From Aureimonas frigidaquae (GTDB taxonomy: Bacteria; Pseudomonadota; Alphaproteobacteria; Rhizobiales; Rhizobiaceae), in assembly GCF_001463905.1 (NCBI RefSeq), contig NZ_BBWR01000002.1, positions 124,001 through 188,000 on the forward strand: a stretch of 64,000 bases of DNA, written 5' to 3'. Made by a program: the position numbers and the translations under genes. This document shows positions 41,765-49,968 of this stretch, piece after piece. The notes under the pieces were generated by a model. It was given only the letters and a program-made list of their open reading frames with translations, was not told the DNA's origin and did no database searches. The first letter of the stretch is position 1. Each line of letters opens with the position of its first letter.

Positions 41765-42538
41765 ATGACCGACCACAGCATTCGCGGCAAAACCGTCATC
41801 ATAGCCGGCGGCGCCAAGAACCTGGGCGGGTTGATCGCCCGTGATCTTGCCGCGCATGGCGCGAAGGCGATCGCCATCCACTACAACAGCGCGGCCACGA
41901 AGGCGGATGCCGACGCAACTGTGGCTGCGGTCAAGGCAGCCGGCGCAGAGGCTGTTGCCATCCAGGCCGACCTGACGACGGCAGGCGCCATGAAGACGCT
42001 CTTTGACGATGCGACCGTCGCGATCGGCAGGCCGGATGTTGCGATCAATACCGTTGGCAAGGTCCTGAAAAAGCCGATCCTGGAGATCTCCGAAGCCGAG
42101 TATGACGAGATGAGCGCGGTGAACGCTAAAAGCGCATTCTTTTTCATACAAGGAGCCGGCAAGCATTTGAACGACAATGGTAAGCTCGTCACCCTCGTGA
42201 CCTCGCTCCTGGGGGCCTTCACGCCCTTCTACGCAAGCTATGCCGGCACCAAGGCGCCGGTCGAACATTTCACGCGGGCGGCCGCGAAGGAGTTCGGCGA
42301 ACGGGGCATCTCGGTCACGGCGGTCGGTCCAGGCCCGATGGACACGCCATTCTTCTACGGCCAGGAAAGCGTGGACGCGCAGGCCTATCACAAGAGCGCA
42401 GCGGCGCTGTCGGCCTTCTCTAGAACCGGACTGACCGATATCGAGGATATTGTCCCTTATATCCGCTTCCTCGTCTCCGATGGCTGGTGGATGACCGGGC
42501 AGACCATCTTGGTCAACGGTGGCTATACCACGAAGTGA
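41765..42538 (+). CDS. Short-chain dehydrogenase/reductase
   Basis: A 257-residue classical SDR. NAD(P)-binding site GGAKNLGG near residues 16-23, catalytic Tyr159 and Lys163 in YAGTKA, and the C-terminal WMTGQTILVNGGY. The adenine-ribose region (AIHYNSAATK) suggests NADPH. Substrate unknown. Regulated probably by the divergent LysR protein. A small membrane protein and LtrA genes follow in the same direction after 64 bases. Confidence 0.9.
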   Translation: MTDHSIRGKTVIIAGGAKNLGGLIARDLAAHGAKAIAIHYNSAATKADADATVAAVKAAGAEAVAIQADLTTAGAMKTLFDDATVAIGRPDVAINTVGKVLKKPILEISEAEYDEMSAVNAKSAFFFIQGAGKHLNDNGKLVTLVTSLLGAFTPFYASYAGTKAPVEHFTRAAAKEFGERGISVTAVGPGPMDTPFFYGQESVDAQAYHKSAAALSAFSRTGLTDIEDIVPYIRFLVSDGWWMTGQTILVNGGYTTK

Positions 42539-42602
42539 GGTATTTCAGGCGGTGGCCCCGGGGCCGCTGCCGTCCCGTCTTGCGAGCAGTGAAGGAAATG
42601 TC

Positions 42603-42869
42603 ATGCACATGGCAATGGTGATCGGCGGCGGGATCGTGCTCTTGGGATTGTTCCTGCTCTTCGGCAGGCTCTGGGGCGGCACGGGCCCGGACCTTTCGCT
42701 TGCGGCCAAGCTTTTCGTGCCCGTGTGGCTTGTCATCGCGCTCGTCAACATGTGGGTGGGCGTGACCGAGGCGGGCTATCCCCTGCGCGACGAACTGCCG
42801 ATCTCCATCATCGTCCTTCTCGTGCCGGCCGCGCTTGCCGGCCTGGTCATCTGGCGGCTTGCAAAATGA
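42603..42869 (+). CDS. Small membrane protein
   Basis: An 88-residue protein with three hydrophobic segments (about 3-22, 35-52, 63-85) and little soluble sequence. AAGGAAA precedes the ATG at 42603. No named family recognised. Its stop overlaps the start of the LtrA gene by four bases (ATGA), so the two are translationally coupled and may work together. Confidence 0.75.
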   Translation: MHMAMVIGGGIVLLGLFLLFGRLWGGTGPDLSLAAKLFVPVWLVIALVNMWVGVTEAGYPLRDELPISIIVLLVPAALAGLVIWRLAK

Positions 42870-44053
42870 GTTTCCACGTAAGCGAACACATCCACCATCC
42901 TCTGCTGCGTAAGCGCGACGGGCACCATGCGCGCGTCACCTTCGAGGAACTGTTCTTCGATCTCGTCTATGTGTTTGCGGTCACGCAGCTCAGCCACGAA
43001 TTGCTGCACGACCTGACGGCGGCGGGTGTCGTCCAAGTTGTCATCCTGTGGTTCGCCGTGTGGCTCGGCTGGCAATATACCTGCTGGTTCACCAACTGGT
43101 TCAATCCCGAAACGCCGCCCGTCCGCGGCATTCTCTTCGTTTCCATGGCGCTGGCACTCGTCATGGCCGCTGCGATCGGCGGCGCCTTCGAGGAGCGCGG
43201 TCTGATCTTCGCCGGTGCCTATGCCGCGATGCAGGTCGGGCGGACGGCCTTCATCCTCTTTTCCCTCGGCCGTGATCACCCGCTATGCGCCAATTACCGG
43301 CGCATGCTCGGCTGGCTGGTCATCGCCGCCTGCTTCTGGATATCAGGGGGCTTGGCAGAGGGTTGGTGGCGCGCGGGGCTCTGGGCCGCCGCGGTGCTAT
43401 GCGAATATGTCTCGCCGATGTTCGGCTTCGCCCTGCCCGGTCTGGGCCGATCCTCGACGCGCGACTGGACGATCGAGGGCGGGCATCTTGCCGAACGCTG
43501 CCAGCTTTTCGTCATCGTCGCGCTCGGCGAAACCCTGCTCGCGACCGGCGCCATGCTGGCCGACGCACAAAGCTGGGATATGCAGGTTGTCTCTGCGATG
43601 CTGGCAACCTTCGTCGGCACGATCGCCATGTGGTGGCTCTATTTCGGAACGTCGAGCAAGGATGCCGTCGCCACGATCACCCGCTCGGAGGATCCAGGCC
43701 GCATCGGCGCCTATTTCCACTATGTCCACGCGATCCTCATTGCCGGCATCATCGCGACCGCGGTCGGCAATGACCTCGTCATGGCCCACCCGCATGACGG
43801 GGTGAAGCCTGCCTATGGCCTCGTTCTGTCGCTCGGACCGATCATCTATCTCGTCGGCAGCGCGATCTATAAGAAGATCGTCTACGGTAAGGTCGCTGTC
43901 TCACACATTGTGGGTGTGATCCTTCTTGCGGGGTTGATCCCCCTTCTCCTGGACACCCACCTTCTGGTTGCGGGGTGGCTGACCAGCATCGTGCTGATCG
44001 GCATCGGCTTATGGGAAGGCCGTATCCGACGACCCGGCAAGCTTGGCGCCTGA
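42866..44053 (+). CDS. Low temperature requirement A (LtrA)-family membrane protein
   Basis: A 395-residue protein with about ten to eleven hydrophobic segments. The LtrA signature FEELFFDLVYVFAVTQLSH is at residues about 25-43, with WFTNWFNPETPPVRG and GEHLAERCQLFVIVALGETLL-type sequence further on (here GGHLAERCQ...GETLL). LtrA is named from a Listeria mutant unable to grow in the cold; the biochemical function is unknown. The gene ends about 30 bases before the remnant of an amidohydrolase gene. Confidence 0.88.
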   Translation: MSFHVSEHIHHPLLRKRDGHHARVTFEELFFDLVYVFAVTQLSHELLHDLTAAGVVQVVILWFAVWLGWQYTCWFTNWFNPETPPVRGILFVSMALALVMAAAIGGAFEERGLIFAGAYAAMQVGRTAFILFSLGRDHPLCANYRRMLGWLVIAACFWISGGLAEGWWRAGLWAAAVLCEYVSPMFGFALPGLGRSSTRDWTIEGGHLAERCQLFVIVALGETLLATGAMLADAQSWDMQVVSAMLATFVGTIAMWWLYFGTSSKDAVATITRSEDPGRIGAYFHYVHAILIAGIIATAVGNDLVMAHPHDGVKPAYGLVLSLGPIIYLVGSAIYKKIVYGKVAVSHIVGVILLAGLIPLLLDTHLLVAGWLTSIVLIGIGLWEGRIRRPGKLGA

Positions 44054-44080
44054 GGCCAAGCCCTCCGGCACCTCACGGTC

Positions 44081-44590
44081 AAAGGTCGAAACGACCGTAA
44101 GCGGGTGACCCCCGTCGATCCGATGCTGATGGTCTGGTCTGCAGGGACCCGAAAGTCTAGAAGCGGGGTGATCGTCGGCCGCGACGAGCGCGTCGACGTC
44201 ATGACCGCCCTGTAGGCCGCAACGCCGGTAGCGGTATGGCAGTATCGCGAGGAAGACAAGAAGGGCTCCATCGAAATCGGGAAGTTGGCGGATCTCGTGA
44301 TCCTCAACCGAAATCCGGTGACTTCGAAGGTCGACGACATCCCTGGCATCAAGGTCGTCGAGACGTTCAAGGAAGGCGTCAGCGTCTACAGCCGTACGGA
44401 ACAACAAGGCGGTCTCCCCGGGCCCATGGGTCCGCGGCTGGGCGCAAAAGCCACCAGGACGGCATTCCGTGTCGATGACGGGCAAGGTATGATCCTCGGC
44501 TGCTTCTGTTGCGGTGGTTTCGCCGGTCTGGACGCAAAGAAAGCGGCGGAAGCGATGACGCTGGTTGCCGATAGCCGTTTGTTCGCGTGA
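44081..44590 (+). pseudogene. 3' remnant of an amidohydrolase-family gene (YtcJ-like), with an internal stop
   Basis: Only the C-terminal part, about 165 codons, of a metal-dependent amidohydrolase is left. Reading one frame gives VTPVDPMLMVWSAGTRKSRSG, then RDERVDVMTAL, an in-frame TAG at 44213, then AATPVAVWQYREEDKKGSIE, IGKLADLVILNRNP and VVETFKEGVSVYS, all diagnostic of the family's end. No start, metal-binding HxH or catalytic barrel is present upstream, where LtrA now sits. A TTG-initiated 101-residue reading (44285-44590) exists but is just the tail. The event looks like deletion of the 5' part plus a nonsense mutation. Confidence 0.8.
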
Positions 44591-44806
44591 CGCCGGCGGC
44601 TGTCCCCAATATTCCATAGCGTTGTCCTGCGGGGAGTGGCGACCATCACCGGGACCGATGTCGTCTCCAGCAGCGGCCGGACCCTTTTTACATTCGAAAA
44701 GCCGGCTTAGGGCACGGGACTGCCTGGCCGGCCATGCGACCACGCTGGACGGCCATGCAGTGCAGCCTAATTCAAGGCTCAGGAATGCTGAGCGGACATT
44801 GCGCCC

Positions 44807-45340
44807 TTGCCCGAAGACAGACCCTCCTTTCCCGATCGCCTGGAAGACCGCCACATCGCGCCGCGCGGTGGGTTCCATCGGCATGCGAGCGTCATTTCCG
44901 TTGCCGTGCTCGGGGCCCTCATGGCCGCGGCGCTGGCCGGTGTCTTCGGCGGGCATGCGCCGGACGACATCGTCGTCGAGGGTGACGGTGTCCGGCTGCG
45001 CATCACCTTCCCGGAGACGATCCGCAATGGCGAGTTCTTCGAGACGGAGTTCGAGGTCACGGCCAGAACAAACGTGGAGGACTGCGTCCTTGCCTTATCG
45101 CCGTCGCTGATCCGCCGGCTGACGCAGAACTCCATGATCCCGGCGGCGGCCGACGAGACCTTCGAGGATGGGCTCTACGCCTTTTCCTACGGGCCTCTGA
45201 GCCAGGGCGAGACACTGAACGTCAAGGCGGACTTCCAGATCAACCCCGATCTGTTCCTCGGCAATGCCGGCTCCGTCGCCGTTCGGGACGGAGCGCGGCG
45301 CATCGCGGAGGCCGCCGTCACCATGAGGGTATGGCCGTAA
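44807..45340 (+). CDS. Membrane-anchored protein upstream of a DUF421 gene
   Basis: A 177-residue protein with a cytoplasmic N-terminus rich in His and Arg (about 1-28), one membrane helix (about 29-47, SVAVLGALMAAALAGVFGG) and a beta-rich extracytoplasmic domain (VEGDGVRLRITFPETIRNGEF, TEFEVTARTNVEDCVLALSP) that looks like an immunoglobulin-type fold. The only in-frame start near the N-terminus is TTG at 44807 and it lacks a good ribosome-binding site, so the exact start is unsure. Its stop overlaps the start of the DUF421 gene (TAATG), implying coupled translation and a joint role. Confidence 0.65.
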   Translation: MPEDRPSFPDRLEDRHIAPRGGFHRHASVISVAVLGALMAAALAGVFGGHAPDDIVVEGDGVRLRITFPETIRNGEFFETEFEVTARTNVEDCVLALSPSLIRRLTQNSMIPAAADETFEDGLYAFSYGPLSQGETLNVKADFQINPDLFLGNAGSVAVRDGARRIAEAAVTMRVWP

Positions 45341-45798
45341 TGGATATCGTGCTGCGCGCGAGCGTGATGTTCGCCATCCTGTATGCGCTGATCCGGCTGC
45401 TCGGCAAGCGGGAGCTCGGCCAGATGACGCCCTTCGAGTTCGTCGTCCTGGTGGTCATGGGCGATCTCATCCAACAGGGCGTCACCCACAATGATTTCAG
45501 CCTGACGGGCGCGACGCTTGCCATTGCGACATTCGCCTTCTGGGGACTGGTCCTGAGCTGGACGACCTATCTGTTCCCGAGGGCCGAGCGCTTCCTGGAC
45601 GGCGAACCGCGCATCGTCATCCGCGATGGCGAGTTGATCGAGGAGAACCTTCGCCGCGACAGGATCACCCGCGCCGAGATCGAAAGCGAAATGCGCCTCG
45701 CCGGGATCGCCACCATGCGCGATGTGCAATGGGCGATCCTCGAGCCGCAAGGCAAGTTCAGCTTCATCCGCCGACCCGGCGGAGCGCAGGATCAGTAG
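45340..45798 (+). CDS. DUF421-family membrane protein (YetF-like)
   Basis: A 152-residue DUF421/YetF protein: three transmembrane helices (about 5-20, 35-52, 58-78) and a small cytoplasmic YetF domain. Conserved pieces are GKRELGQMTPFEFVVLVVMGDL and EPRIVIRDGELIEENLRRDRIT. ATG at 45340 is ten bases from GAGGG; an in-frame ATG at 45331 is only one base from it. The function of the family is poorly defined (spore or stress membrane proteins in Bacillus). Overlaps the end of the opine-dehydrogenase-like gene by seven bases. Confidence 0.85.
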   Translation: MDIVLRASVMFAILYALIRLLGKRELGQMTPFEFVVLVVMGDLIQQGVTHNDFSLTGATLAIATFAFWGLVLSWTTYLFPRAERFLDGEPRIVIRDGELIEENLRRDRITRAEIESEMRLAGIATMRDVQWAILEPQGKFSFIRRPGGAQDQ

Positions 45799-46862
45799 CC
45801 CGATCGCGTCAGGGCCTCCAGCGCCTCGCGCGACAGACTGTCCAGCGCCAGGGCGGGCAGAAGATCGTTGTCCTGCGTCAGGTCGCGGCCGCATGCGGCC
45901 GAAAAAATCGCGATCCCGGCCTCGTGCAGCGTTGCGGGGCGACCGGCGATCCTGCCCAGGAGCGCCGTCGGGTACAGGCCGAAGGGCACATCCTCATAGA
46001 TGTAGCGCGAATCCATCGTGGCCGGCCCGGAGCCATTATGGCCCTGCCGGTGCATTTCCTGGTTCATGGCGCTCACGCTGTCCTCCGGGACATGGAACGA
46101 CAGGGAGAAATGCTGCCGGACCGTGCGGACCTCACGCCCGAAGCAGTCTGCGATCGCCAGACGTTCGGCGTCCAGCGCTTCGATGAAACGGCCGACGGCC
46201 GGTGTCACATGCTCCGCCTGGCTCCACACCTCGCCCTTCTCCATGCGCGTGAGGTTGAGGAGCGCGATGCCGAGATGATTCTGCGGATTGAGATTGGACA
46301 GCGCAATAGCCATCAACCCATCCCGCGCGACAAACCTGTCCCCGAACAGATCGACGAGGAGGCGACCGCAGGCCTCAGCATCGCCGTCCGGCAGGCAGGC
46401 ATAATCGACCTTCTTGCGCACGGTCGCGACATTCACGCTGTCATCCCCGCCGAGCCGCCCCGTCGTCAACGTGGTCCCCCAGGCAATGATCGGCAGCTTG
46501 ATGCCGCGTTCCGCCATGAGCCGGGAGAGATACAAGGCACCGAAGGAGGCGTGCGAGGAGAAGATGACCGTCTGCCCGTTCACGAGATAGGGCGCCACGG
46601 CATCGAGCACCGCCTTGTGGCCATAGGCCGGCAACGCAACCAGAACGACCTGCTGGCCCGCAACAGCGGCCTGCGCCGATCCGGCCCAGCCCACGGCGAA
46701 CTCCCCCTCAATGGCCTTGCGGGCGGTGAGCAAACCGCCGGCGGAAAGCGGCTTGAGGCTCTTTCCGGATGGCGACCAGACAGTCGGCTCGTGACCGCTC
46801 TGCGCCAGATAGGCCGCTGTACCGGCGGCTACGGCGCCTGCGCCCAGAATACCAACCTTCAT
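45792..46862 (-). CDS. Opine dehydrogenase-family NAD(P)-dependent oxidoreductase
   Basis: A 356-residue two-domain dehydrogenase of the octopine/nopaline dehydrogenase family. The Rossmann domain starts KVGILGAGAVAAGTAAYLAQ; the C-terminal helical domain carries NPQNHLGIALLNL with the conserved His of the family. Members reductively couple an amino acid to an alpha-keto acid, or run the reverse reaction. ATG at 46862 follows GGGAG. It is divergent from the polyamine-type transporter operon, sharing a 211-base control region with it, so it may act on the transported compound or on its product. Ketopantoate-reductase-like activity is the main alternative. Confidence 0.8.
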   Translation of the reverse strand: MKVGILGAGAVAAGTAAYLAQSGHEPTVWSPSGKSLKPLSAGGLLTARKAIEGEFAVGWAGSAQAAVAGQQVVLVALPAYGHKAVLDAVAPYLVNGQTVIFSSHASFGALYLSRLMAERGIKLPIIAWGTTLTTGRLGGDDSVNVATVRKKVDYACLPDGDAEACGRLLVDLFGDRFVARDGLMAIALSNLNPQNHLGIALLNLTRMEKGEVWSQAEHVTPAVGRFIEALDAERLAIADCFGREVRTVRQHFSLSFHVPEDSVSAMNQEMHRQGHNGSGPATMDSRYIYEDVPFGLYPTALLGRIAGRPATLHEAGIAIFSAACGRDLTQDNDLLPALALDSLSREALEALTRSGY

Positions 46863-46914
46863 CGTGTCGACTCCCGCGTTAGAACCCTTACCTGGATATC
46901 CGTCAGGACATACG

Positions 46915-46943
46915 TTGTGCAACCACAGGTTTGCGCATAATCT
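46915..46943 (+). promoter_or_regulatory. Promoter with embedded palindrome upstream of the transporter operon
   Basis: TTGTGC (46915-46920), a 17-base spacer and TAATCT (46938-46943) resemble a sigma-70 promoter for the rightward operon. Within it TGTGCAA (46916-46922) and TTGCGCA (46931-46937) form a 7-8-7 inverted repeat with six of seven matches, filling the spacer, the classic position for a repressor site. No regulator gene lies in the cluster. Confidence 0.45.
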
Positions 46944-47073
46944 GGGCACGAGATGAGATTCCGGGAAAGGAAGACGGCTTCGCAATGCCAGGAGTTCTGG
47001 AACGGTCGTTTCCGACAGCCCGCGCGAAAACCGTCACCCATGGTCCATCGCACTTCAACCAGGAGATAATGTA

Positions 47074-48180
47074 ATGAGCTTCGACCGGCCTAGCAGACGC
47101 TCGACCCTGAAACTCATGGGTGGGGCCGTCGGGCTCCTTGCGACGCCGTACATCATCCGCCCCCGCCCGTCCTGGGCGCAGTCGAACACGTTGAACATCA
47201 CCACGTACGACAAGTTCATCCCGGAGGATTTCCTGCAGCGCTTCCAGCAGGAAACCGGCATCAACGTGCAGATCCGGCTGACGGACGATCAGGGCAAGCA
47301 GTACAACCTCCTGGCCGCCGAGGGCGCCAACCCGACGACCGACATCGTCACGGTGGTCGGGCACCGCTATTCGCAGTTCCTGAACTCGAACCTTCTGGCG
47401 CCGATCGATACGGGCCGGATCGCCAGCTGGAACAAGCTGATCCCCTCCTACCAGGATGCGCCGTGGCTGCGGATCGACAACTCGATCTGGGGCCTGCCCA
47501 TCCTGGCCGGCTTCGAATGCCTGGCGCGCAACACCGACTATGTCGAGGATGTGGACAGCTGGAGCGTCATGTTCGACGATGCCAACAAGCAGGCGACGTC
47601 CTACATCGTCAGCGACTTCCTCTCCATCACCATGAAGTACATGGGGTTCGACGGCGATTACGTGACCTATGTCGACAAGCCGCAGGAAGCCCAGGAGGCG
47701 ACCAACAAGGCGCGTGACTTCCTCATCGCCAACAAGGACAAGGTGCGCCGCTATTACGACGCCGGGTCCGAGGTGCAGCAGATGTTCATCAACGAAGACA
47801 TCTACGTGGCGCAGGCATGGTCCGGGCCGATCTCCAAGCTGATCATGGAAGGCCATCCGATCGCCCAGTCGGTGCCGAAAGAAGGCACCTACGGCTTTGT
47901 CTACACGTTCAACGTGGTCAACAACGCGGCCAATGCCGACAATGCCTACAAGTTCCTGGAGGCGGTCGCCGCTTCGCCCGAAGTGGGCGCCGCGATGACC
48001 CGGCAATCGGGCTTCAGCTCCACTTTTGCCGGGGTGGATCAGATCCTCGACGAGCGCGAGCGCGCGGCGTCCGTGCTGCCGCCGGAACAGGTGGAGCGGA
48101 TCACCTTCTTCTCGTCCATCAACCGCGACATGAAGAACGAGATGATCGACAGGGCCGTTGCCGAGATCAAGGCGGCCTGA
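47074..48180 (+). CDS. Polyamine-type ABC transporter substrate-binding protein
   Basis: A 368-residue periplasmic binding protein of the PotD/PotF-type family (cluster D). A twin-arginine-like signal (RRSTLKLMGGAVGLLATP) is followed by AQSNTLNITTYDKFIPEDFLQRF. Family features are KQYNLLAAEGANPTTDIV and the C-terminal KFLEAVAASPEVGAAMTRQSGF. Ligand may be spermidine, putrescine or another cation; glycine-betaine-like and amino-acid-derived cations are also known for this fold. First gene of an eight-gene operon (binding protein, two permeases, ATPase, oxidoreductase, two CMD proteins, MATE). Confidence 0.88.
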   Translation: MSFDRPSRRSTLKLMGGAVGLLATPYIIRPRPSWAQSNTLNITTYDKFIPEDFLQRFQQETGINVQIRLTDDQGKQYNLLAAEGANPTTDIVTVVGHRYSQFLNSNLLAPIDTGRIASWNKLIPSYQDAPWLRIDNSIWGLPILAGFECLARNTDYVEDVDSWSVMFDDANKQATSYIVSDFLSITMKYMGFDGDYVTYVDKPQEAQEATNKARDFLIANKDKVRRYYDAGSEVQQMFINEDIYVAQAWSGPISKLIMEGHPIAQSVPKEGTYGFVYTFNVVNNAANADNAYKFLEAVAASPEVGAAMTRQSGFSSTFAGVDQILDERERAASVLPPEQVERITFFSSINRDMKNEMIDRAVAEIKAA

Positions 48181-48184
48181 TCCG

Positions 48185-49177
48185 GTGACGACTCCCGAAA
48201 AGTTGAGCGGCGCTCCCCCCTCGGGGGCGCCGGCTCGCGCAAATGCGCGCTACGCTGGTTCCTGGGGCCGGCTCGTCGCCTCCCCGACCTATCGCAACAC
48301 GTTCGGACGCCTGTTCGACAGCCGTACCGGGCGGCTCGCTCTCCTGTTCAGCGTGCCGGCCATCTGGTTGATCGTGTTCGACCTCGGGCCGGTGTTCCAG
48401 CTCGTGCGCATCAGCCTGATGAGCCAGTACCCCATCGTCCACGAGGGCGGTTCGGCGCTCACACTCGACAATTTCCGCGTCTTCTTTGCGGAGCCGCTCT
48501 ACTTCACGCCGCTGATCCGCTCGGTCCTGTTCGCCTTTGCCGTGACGGCGGTCACGCTCCTCGTGGTCTATCCGGTGGCCTACTACATCGCCAAGATCGT
48601 CCGGCCCGAAAACCGCACGCGCGCGCTGCTCCTGCTGCTGATCCCCTTCTGGGCGGGTGAGATCATCCGCACCTATTCGGTGATCATGCTTCTGGCCAAT
48701 CGCGGGGCCGTCAATTTCGCTTTGCGGGAGCTGGAGCTGATCACCCGGCCCATCCCCATGCTCTACAATTACTATTCGCTGTCCTTCGGCATCGTCTACC
48801 TGGTCTGCCTCTATATGCTGCTGCCGCTCTATTCGGCCCTGGAGAAGATCCCGACGCCTCTTTTGCACGCCGCCGCGGACCTTGGCGCCGGGCCTTTCAC
48901 ACGATTCCGCCGAATCGTCCTGCCCCTGTCGCGCGATGGAATCGTGTCGGGCTGCTCGCTCGTCTTTCTGACGACGATCGGTGTCTTCGCAACGCCGATC
49001 CTTCTGGGCGGCCCTTCCACCGGATTGTTCCCGGAGACGATCGCATCCTTCTTCCATGGCGCCAGTGACAGGTGGCCGGTCGGCGCCGCCATGTCGGTGG
49101 TGATGCTGGTCCTGTCGCTCGGCATTGCCGGCATGTTCATGGCGATCGTCGGTCGCCGCAACGTAAGGTTCATGTGA
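48185..49177 (+). CDS. ABC transporter permease, PotB-like
   Basis: A 330-residue inner-membrane permease with six predicted helices. The N-terminal 40 residues are hydrophilic and Pro/Ser/Ala-rich, an uncommon extension. The EAA-loop segment is LLHAAADLGAGPFTRFRRIVLP, matching PotB/PotH-type permeases. GTG at 48185, four bases after the binding-protein stop, is taken as start. Its stop overlaps the next permease start by one base (TGATG). Confidence 0.88.
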   Translation: MTTPEKLSGAPPSGAPARANARYAGSWGRLVASPTYRNTFGRLFDSRTGRLALLFSVPAIWLIVFDLGPVFQLVRISLMSQYPIVHEGGSALTLDNFRVFFAEPLYFTPLIRSVLFAFAVTAVTLLVVYPVAYYIAKIVRPENRTRALLLLLIPFWAGEIIRTYSVIMLLANRGAVNFALRELELITRPIPMLYNYYSLSFGIVYLVCLYMLLPLYSALEKIPTPLLHAAADLGAGPFTRFRRIVLPLSRDGIVSGCSLVFLTTIGVFATPILLGGPSTGLFPETIASFFHGASDRWPVGAAMSVVMLVLSLGIAGMFMAIVGRRNVRFM

Positions 49178-49968
49178 TGGGACGCCTCGCAGACGGGCCA
49201 CGACTGGCCCTCTCCGCCGCCTACTGGATCTTCGTCCTGTACCTCCTCGGCCCGCTTCTCCTGATGACGGCGCTGAGCTTCAAGGACGCGAATTTCATCT
49301 CCTTCCCCATCGGGGATACGACGCTGGCCTGGTATGCGCAGGTGGTCCAGGATCAGCAGTTCCTGTCCGCGCTCTGGTATTCGATCCTGATCGCCGCGGC
49401 GGTGACGCTGGTGTCCACCGTGGTCGGCGTCTGGATCGCCATGCTGGTTTCGGCCGAGAATATCTGGTTCCGCGCCGGGATCTTCGCCATCGCCTGCCTG
49501 CCGGCGGTGGTTCCGGGCATGATCTCGGCCATTTCCATCCGCATCTTCGTGGCGACGATCGACATGCCGACCGGCACGGCGGCGATCATCCTGGGACACA
49601 GCATCCACGCCGTGCCCTTCGTGATGATCATGGCGCTGACCCGGCTGCGCACCATGCCGGCCAATCTGGTGGATGCGGCCCGTGATCTCGGCGCCGATGC
49701 CTTCGTCGCCTTCTGGCGGATCACGCTGCCCTATCTCAAGCCGGCCATTTACGGCGGCATGATCTTCGCCGCGCTTCTGTCCATCGATGATTTCGTGCGG
49801 ACCTTCTTCCTGGGCGGCTATCGAACCACCATTCCCATGCTCATGTTCGCCAAGCTGCAAGGCGGCATGAGCCCTGAAATCAACGCCATGGCGACGCTGA
49901 TCCTTGTCGCGACGGCCGTGATCGGCCTTTACGCCGAATATGCGACCCGCCGGGCGAGGAGCCGTTAA
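49177..49968 (+). CDS. ABC transporter permease, PotC-like
   Basis: A 263-residue permease with six predicted helices. The EAA-loop is LVDAARDLGADAFVAFWRITLP and the later segment LLSIDDFVRTFFLGGYRTTIP is typical of PotC/PotI. ATG at 49177 overlaps the preceding stop. Forms the membrane channel with the PotB-like protein and the following ATPase. Its stop TAA overlaps the ATPase ATG. Confidence 0.9.
   Translation: MGRLADGPRLALSAAYWIFVLYLLGPLLLMTALSFKDANFISFPIGDTTLAWYAQVVQDQQFLSALWYSILIAAAVTLVSTVVGVWIAMLVSAENIWFRAGIFAIACLPAVVPGMISAISIRIFVATIDMPTGTAAIILGHSIHAVPFVMIMALTRLRTMPANLVDAARDLGADAFVAFWRITLPYLKPAIYGGMIFAALLSIDDFVRTFFLGGYRTTIPMLMFAKLQGGMSPEINAMATLILVATAVIGLYAEYATRRARSR

Noticed and set aside
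44285-44590. Intact 101-residue gene
   Set aside because: It is only the C-terminal tail of an amidohydrolase; conserved family sequence continues upstream of its start through an in-frame stop.
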